A stretch of DNA of 9,797 bases. Source: SCGC-AAA076-P13 sp963926355. Lineage in GTDB: Bacteria; Pseudomonadota; Gammaproteobacteria; Magnimaribacterales; D2472. The notes under the pieces are model-generated. The model searched no databases. It was not told the origin of the DNA and worked only from the letters and a program-made list of their open reading frames with translations. The stretch covers positions 1-9,797 of the forward strand of contig CAWUWW010000020.1 of NCBI GenBank assembly GCA_963926355.1, in the 5' to 3' direction. Below, in pieces: positions 6,557 through 9,797 of the stretch (the stretch's first letter is position 1; each line of letters starts with the position of its first letter). The position numbers were made by a program, and so were the translations under genes.

Positions 6557-7952
6557 AAACTATACTAAATTGAAAAAAATTATCTTATTTACGACACTCT
6601 TCTCAGTATTAGGTATTTCTTCAGCTTCTGAAAAAGTATCTTTTGAATCTACCTATGAACCGATGGCTCAAACTAATACCCTTTTTAAAAATGCCAACAT
6701 TTATGACGGTGATGGCGGTGAGTTTCTAGACACTGATTTACTTATAAAAGATGGAAAAATAATTGCTCTAGGTAAAGATCTTCCAGCATCGTCTGAATTT
6801 ACAGTGGTTGATGCTGCTGGAAAATGGATTACACCTGGTATTATCGATATTCATTCGCACATGGGGGTGTATTCAGCTCCTGGAGTAACAACAAGCTCAG
6901 ACGGTAATGAATCTACAAGTCCTGTAACTGCAGATGTATGGGCTGAACATTCCATATGGGTTCAAGATCCTCAATTTGCCTTAGCTCTAAAGGGAGGCAT
7001 AACTTCTTTTCATGTCTTACCTGGATCAGCGAACCTAATTGGCGGAAGAGGAGTGACAGCAAAAAATATTCAAAGAAATACCATTAACTCTATGAAATTT
7101 CCTAATGCTCCTCACTCATTGAAGATGGCTTGTGGCGAAAATCCAAAACGTGTTTATGGGAATAGAAGTCAGGCACCCTCAACGAGAATGGGTAATATTG
7201 CTGGCTATAGAAAATCTTGGATTAAAGCAGAAGCCTATTTAAGTCGTTTGGATGAATATGAATCAAAGTCAGATGAAGCTAAAGAACTTGGTTACAAACC
7301 AACTAGAGATCTAGAGCTAGAGACACTTGCTGGTGTATTAAGGGGTGAAATATTGATTCAGAATCATTGTTATAGAGCCGAAGAAATGGCGATGATGATA
7401 GATATTGCTAATGAGTTTGGTTATAAAATTACTGCCTTCCATCATGCTGTTGAGGCATACAAGATAGCCGATCTTTTGGCTGAAAATAATATTTGTGCCG
7501 CCATGTGGGCAGATTGGTGGGGCTTTAAACATGAAGCCTATGACATGGTTCAGGCAAATGTAGCCATAGTTGATCAAGCAAGAAATGGAACTGGTTGCGC
7601 TATAGTTCATTCAGATGACGCGATAGGGATTCAACATCTTAATCAAGAGGCATCGAAAGCATTGTCTGCAGGACTAAAAGCTGGCTTTGAAATAACTAAA
7701 GCAAGAGCAATGAAATGGATTACAAGCAACCCAGCAAAAGCAGCTGGAATATACGACCAAACTGGATCTTTAAAAGTCGGAAAAAATGCTGATGTAGTTC
7801 TCTGGTCGAAAAACCCTTTTAGTGTTTATGCCCTAGCTGAAAAAGTCTATATAGATGGCGCCAAAGCTTTTGATAAAGAGGCTGGCATTGAGCCAAGCTC
7901 AGATTTTGATATTGGAATCATGAATCCAAATAAAAATAGGATACAAGAATAA
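6552..7952 (+). CDS. Exported metal-dependent amidohydrolase (COG1228, imidazolonepropionase/Xaa-Pro dipeptidase-like)
   Basis: Amidohydrolase-superfamily enzyme with an N-terminal signal peptide (basic MKNYTKLKK, hydrophobic core 10-23, likely cleavage after SSA at 25), so periplasmic or surface-attached. A small β-sandwich piece (about 43-95: LFKNANIYDGDGGEF, LIKDGKIIALG) precedes the TIM barrel. Metal ligands are visible: HSH at 101-103 (DIHSHMG), H272 (QNHCYRAEE), H297/H298 (AFHHAVE) and D355 in VHSDDA. K191 in LKMACGENPKR is a candidate carboxylated lysine. The C-terminal SNPAKAAGIYDQTGSLKVGKNAD segment closing the β-sandwich is typical of the superfamily. At 466 residues its length is normal. 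The substrate cannot be read from sequence; related COG1228 enzymes hydrolyse cyclic amides or Xaa-Pro/acyl-amino-acid bonds. It is translationally linked by TAATG to a degenerate paralogue, and the two probably form one complex. No Shine-Dalgarno is visible before the ATG. Confidence 0.9.
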   Translation: MKNYTKLKKIILFTTLFSVLGISSASEKVSFESTYEPMAQTNTLFKNANIYDGDGGEFLDTDLLIKDGKIIALGKDLPASSEFTVVDAAGKWITPGIIDIHSHMGVYSAPGVTTSSDGNESTSPVTADVWAEHSIWVQDPQFALALKGGITSFHVLPGSANLIGGRGVTAKNIQRNTINSMKFPNAPHSLKMACGENPKRVYGNRSQAPSTRMGNIAGYRKSWIKAEAYLSRLDEYESKSDEAKELGYKPTRDLELETLAGVLRGEILIQNHCYRAEEMAMMIDIANEFGYKITAFHHAVEAYKIADLLAENNICAAMWADWWGFKHEAYDMVQANVAIVDQARNGTGCAIVHSDDAIGIQHLNQEASKALSAGLKAGFEITKARAMKWITSNPAKAAGIYDQTGSLKVGKNADVVLWSKNPFSVYALAEKVYIDGAKAFDKEAGIEPSSDFDIGIMNPNKNRIQE

Positions 7953-9220
7953 TGAACTATACAAAGATATTATTTTCAGCAGCTTTAATTTTTAATATTT
8001 ATATTGTTGAAGCACAAAGTATTGTTATTAAAAATGCAATGATTTATGACGGGATGAATGATGATGCATTTTCAGGCAACATTCTTATTGAAGAGGGGAT
8101 TATTAAAAAAGTCTCTCAATCTTCAATTCAAGGCGATACGGTTATAGATGCTGGGGGTAAGATAGTTACTCCAGGATTTATAGCTTCAGATACTGAGATT
8201 GGAATAGTAGAAATTGGAGCATTAAGTGTTACCAGGGATGATCAATCGAGTATATACAGTATCGGCTTTAGTATTCACGATGCCTTTAATCCTAACTCAA
8301 CATTAATTCCTTGGAATAGGTCAAATGGCATAACTTCTGCGATAACCTTGCCTAGAAATACCTCAAGCCCTATTGGGGGCTTTGGATCATTCTTTTCATT
8401 GAATGGAAGTCTTCAAGTTGATAGCGAACAAGATATGGTAATGATAGGACAAATTGGAGGAAGCAGCTCCTCATCAAGATCAGAAATGCTTGCACTTACT
8501 GATGATATTTTATCTTTTGGATCAACTCTAAATAACAAGAGTATGAAATCAAATTTAGATATCAATCAGATTATCGATGACTCTTCTCTTGCAAATTATC
8601 TAGAGCTTAAGCCCAGGGATGTGAAGGCTCTCTTCAGACTAATAAATGAAAAGCTACCATTGATAATTAAAGCAAATAGAGCATCAGATATTCTAAAGCT
8701 ATTAGAGTTAAAGAAAAAATATAATCTCAATCTAATTATTATGGGTGCTCAAGAGGCCTCATTAGTTGCTAAAGAAATTTTAGCTAGCAATACCTCTTTG
8801 ATAGTAAACCCAACTAATAATATCCCAGGCTCTTTTGATGAGCTTGCTTCAAACATAAACCTATCAAGCAGACTTGAGCAAGAAGGAATAAAGTTAATGT
8901 TTAATGCATCAAGAGATCATAACTACCATTTAATTAGGCAGGGTGCAGGGATAGCGGTTGCAAATGGAATGTCTTATGGCGGTGCTATTAGGGCCTTGAC
9001 TAGCAACGTGGCAAAATCTTTTAATATTGCTAATAGAGGTGAAATTAAGCCAGGTAATATTGCAGATATAGTTATTTGGGAGGCAGACCCTCTTGAGCCA
9101 TCTAGCATGCCTGAAAAAGTATTTATTAATGGCGTTGATATGGATCTTACAACTAGATCAACTAGGCTTAGAGATAGGTATATTATGGACCTTGATAAAC
9201 CAAATACTTATAGAGATTAA
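7952..9220 (+). CDS. Amidohydrolase-like exported protein that has lost its metal ligands
   Basis: Paralogue of the preceding protein and the same superfamily in architecture: signal peptide (1-21, MNYTKILFSAALIF...VEA), β-sandwich entry IVIKNAMIYDGMNDDAF, barrel entry AGGKIVTPGFIASD, and C-terminal TSNVAKSFNIANRGEIKPGNIADIVIW (350-376). The catalytic positions are replaced: HxH becomes SDT (79-81), the first barrel His becomes Asn (IIKANRAS, N242), the second becomes Met/Gly (IIMGAQEA), and HSDD becomes NASRD (318-322). It is therefore probably not a metallohydrolase. From memory, a ligand-less COG1228 protein beginning PGxF...xLGLxE often sits directly beside an intact one in Proteobacteria, so this is likely a conserved non-catalytic subunit rather than a decaying gene: the frame is full length (422) without stops. 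Its ATG shares a base with the upstream TAA (TAATG, 7950-7954), implying coupled, perhaps stoichiometric, translation. The likely role is structural or substrate-binding partner in the periplasm. Confidence 0.85.
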   Translation: MNYTKILFSAALIFNIYIVEAQSIVIKNAMIYDGMNDDAFSGNILIEEGIIKKVSQSSIQGDTVIDAGGKIVTPGFIASDTEIGIVEIGALSVTRDDQSSIYSIGFSIHDAFNPNSTLIPWNRSNGITSAITLPRNTSSPIGGFGSFFSLNGSLQVDSEQDMVMIGQIGGSSSSSRSEMLALTDDILSFGSTLNNKSMKSNLDINQIIDDSSLANYLELKPRDVKALFRLINEKLPLIIKANRASDILKLLELKKKYNLNLIIMGAQEASLVAKEILASNTSLIVNPTNNIPGSFDELASNINLSSRLEQEGIKLMFNASRDHNYHLIRQGAGIAVANGMSYGGAIRALTSNVAKSFNIANRGEIKPGNIADIVIWEADPLEPSSMPEKVFINGVDMDLTTRSTRLRDRYIMDLDKPNTYRD

Positions 9221-9227
9221 GTAAATA

Positions 9228-9303
9228 TGGTGCCGGCACCAAGAGTCGAACTCGGGACCTACTGATTACAAATCAGTTGCTCTACCAACTGAGCTATACC
9301 GGC
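9228..9303 (-). tRNA. tRNA-Thr (anticodon UGU)
   Basis: 76-nt cloverleaf with encoded CCA (9230-9228). The acceptor arm GCCGGTA pairs with TGCCGGC (one G-U), the discriminator is A, the D-arm contains AGCTCAGTTGGTAGAGC, and the T-arm loop is TTCGACT. The anticodon stem ACTGA/TCAGT encloses loop TTTGTAA, giving anticodon TGT (reads ACA, ACG and ACU threonine codons). It closely resembles E. coli thrU. The gene points at the amidohydrolase pair: only 7 bases (9221-9227) lie between its 3' end and the stop codon at 9220, with no terminator for either side in between. It appears as a single tRNA, not as part of a tRNA-tufB cluster. Confidence 0.97.
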
Positions 9304-9312
9304 GAAGTGCAA

Positions 9313-9318
9313 ATTCTA
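9313..9318 (-). promoter_or_regulatory. Candidate -10 element of the tRNA-Thr gene
   Basis: TAGAAT on the minus strand ends 9 nt before the mature tRNA 5' end, the right distance for a start a few bases upstream of G1. No good -35 hexamer is found 16-18 bp further up, so the assignment is weak. The rest of the 106-bp gap to msrA (9304-9409) shows nothing else definite. Confidence 0.35.
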
Positions 9319-9409
9319 CATTAATTAAATGTTTCATGGAATACATCTGGTCGATATATCTAATCAAGATTAAATTACATTAAAAAACCAATTGGGAGAG
9401 ATGACTTTT

Positions 9410-9797
9410 CTATATCTCTAAACTACAACCTGTTCCACCCAGGCCACAATAACCATTTGGGTTTTTAGCTAAATACTGTTGATGATATTCCTCAGCTAGA
9501 AAATATTCAGGAGCATTCATAATTTCAGTAGTTATATTACTAAAACTCTCATTAGATAATGCTACTTGATAAATTTTCTTGCTTTCAAGACATGCAAGAA
9601 TATCTTCATCAGAATAACAATATATAACTGATCTATATTGTGTCCCAACATCATTGCCTTGCTTCATACCCTGGGTAGGATTATGACATTCCCAGAAAAC
9701 CTTTAATAAATTGTTGAATGAAATTACCCCTGGATCATAAATAACTTCAACTACCTCTGCATGATTGGTATTCTTATAACAAACATCTTCATAGGTA
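9410..9797 (-). CDS. msrA: Peptide methionine sulfoxide reductase MsrA, C-terminal part
   Basis: Reduces methionine-S-sulfoxide in proteins and free methionine, a cytoplasmic oxidative-damage repair enzyme. The frame continues past the window edge; 128 residues are visible, from TYEDVCYKNTNHAEVVEV through VFWECHNPTQGMKQGNDVGTQYRSVIY to the C-terminal GYCGLGGTGCSLEI. The conserved HAEVVEV, the PTQ...GNDVGTQYRS signature and the Gly-rich resolving-cysteine tail make the family certain. The catalytic GCFW cysteine belongs to the N-terminal part outside the window, about 40-50 residues further on. Methionine codons at the QGM position (9667) could be mistaken for a start but lie inside the conserved domain. 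It is followed on the same strand, 106 bp later, by tRNA-Thr; no convincing terminator is seen between them. Confidence 0.95.
   Translation of the reverse strand, partial: TYEDVCYKNTNHAEVVEVIYDPGVISFNNLLKVFWECHNPTQGMKQGNDVGTQYRSVIYCYSDEDILACLESKKIYQVALSNESFSNITTEIMNAPEYFLAEEYHQQYLAKNPNGYCGLGGTGCSLEI

Noticed and set aside
7338..7610. 90-codon open frame on the minus strand
   Set aside because: Antisense to the intact amidohydrolase and without supporting signals.
9382..9395. CCAATTGG followed by six T on the minus strand, downstream of msrA
   Set aside because: The palindrome has no loop and cannot form a usable terminator hairpin; a weak 6-bp AGAGAT/ATCTCT stem nearby is too far from the T-run.

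Overview
The window is AT-rich, gene-dense DNA with short intergenic gaps and no rRNA, phage, IS or CRISPR signal. The rnr-rlmB gene order, the E. coli thrU-like tRNA-Thr, a TonB-dependent receptor and periplasmic amidohydrolases suggest a streamlined marine gammaproteobacterium. SAR86-like is my best guess, but that is inference from style, not a database result.

Layout, left to right. Positions 1-2131 (minus strand) hold an RNA-metabolism pair: an RNase R-type exoribonuclease (rnr) overlapping by 4 bp with the 23S rRNA Gm2251 methyltransferase (rlmB, cut by the window edge). Both proteins look trimmed: RNase R lacks its N-terminal helix-turn-helix and cold-shock domains and its basic tail, and RlmB lacks the usual HQG segment. 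A strong intrinsic terminator (2157-2180) separates them from a two-gene set upstream on the same strand: a small secreted His/Cys protein (4863-5144) and an 874-residue TonB-dependent receptor with a His/Glu-rich loop (2197-4821). Together these look like an outer-membrane metal-uptake unit, zinc being the first guess. Further upstream on the same strand are a zinc-dependent alcohol dehydrogenase (5181-6242) and an 80-residue protein resembling the SH3-like WYL_2/DUF2693 family (6253-6495).

A 56-bp divergent region (6496-6551) carries plausible overlapping promoters. To its right, on the plus strand, two exported COG1228-type amidohydrolases are joined by a TAATG overlap. The first keeps all metal-ligand positions; the second has lost essentially all of them and is probably a non-catalytic partner. 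Seven bases after its stop codon is the 3' end of a convergent tRNA-Thr(UGU). The window closes with the C-terminal 128 residues of peptide methionine sulfoxide reductase MsrA on the minus strand.

The most unusual points are the receptor plus small secreted protein pair, the degenerate amidohydrolase partner, and the minimised RNase R/RlmB operon. No intergenic stretch exceeds about 110 bp, so there are no long unexplained non-coding regions.
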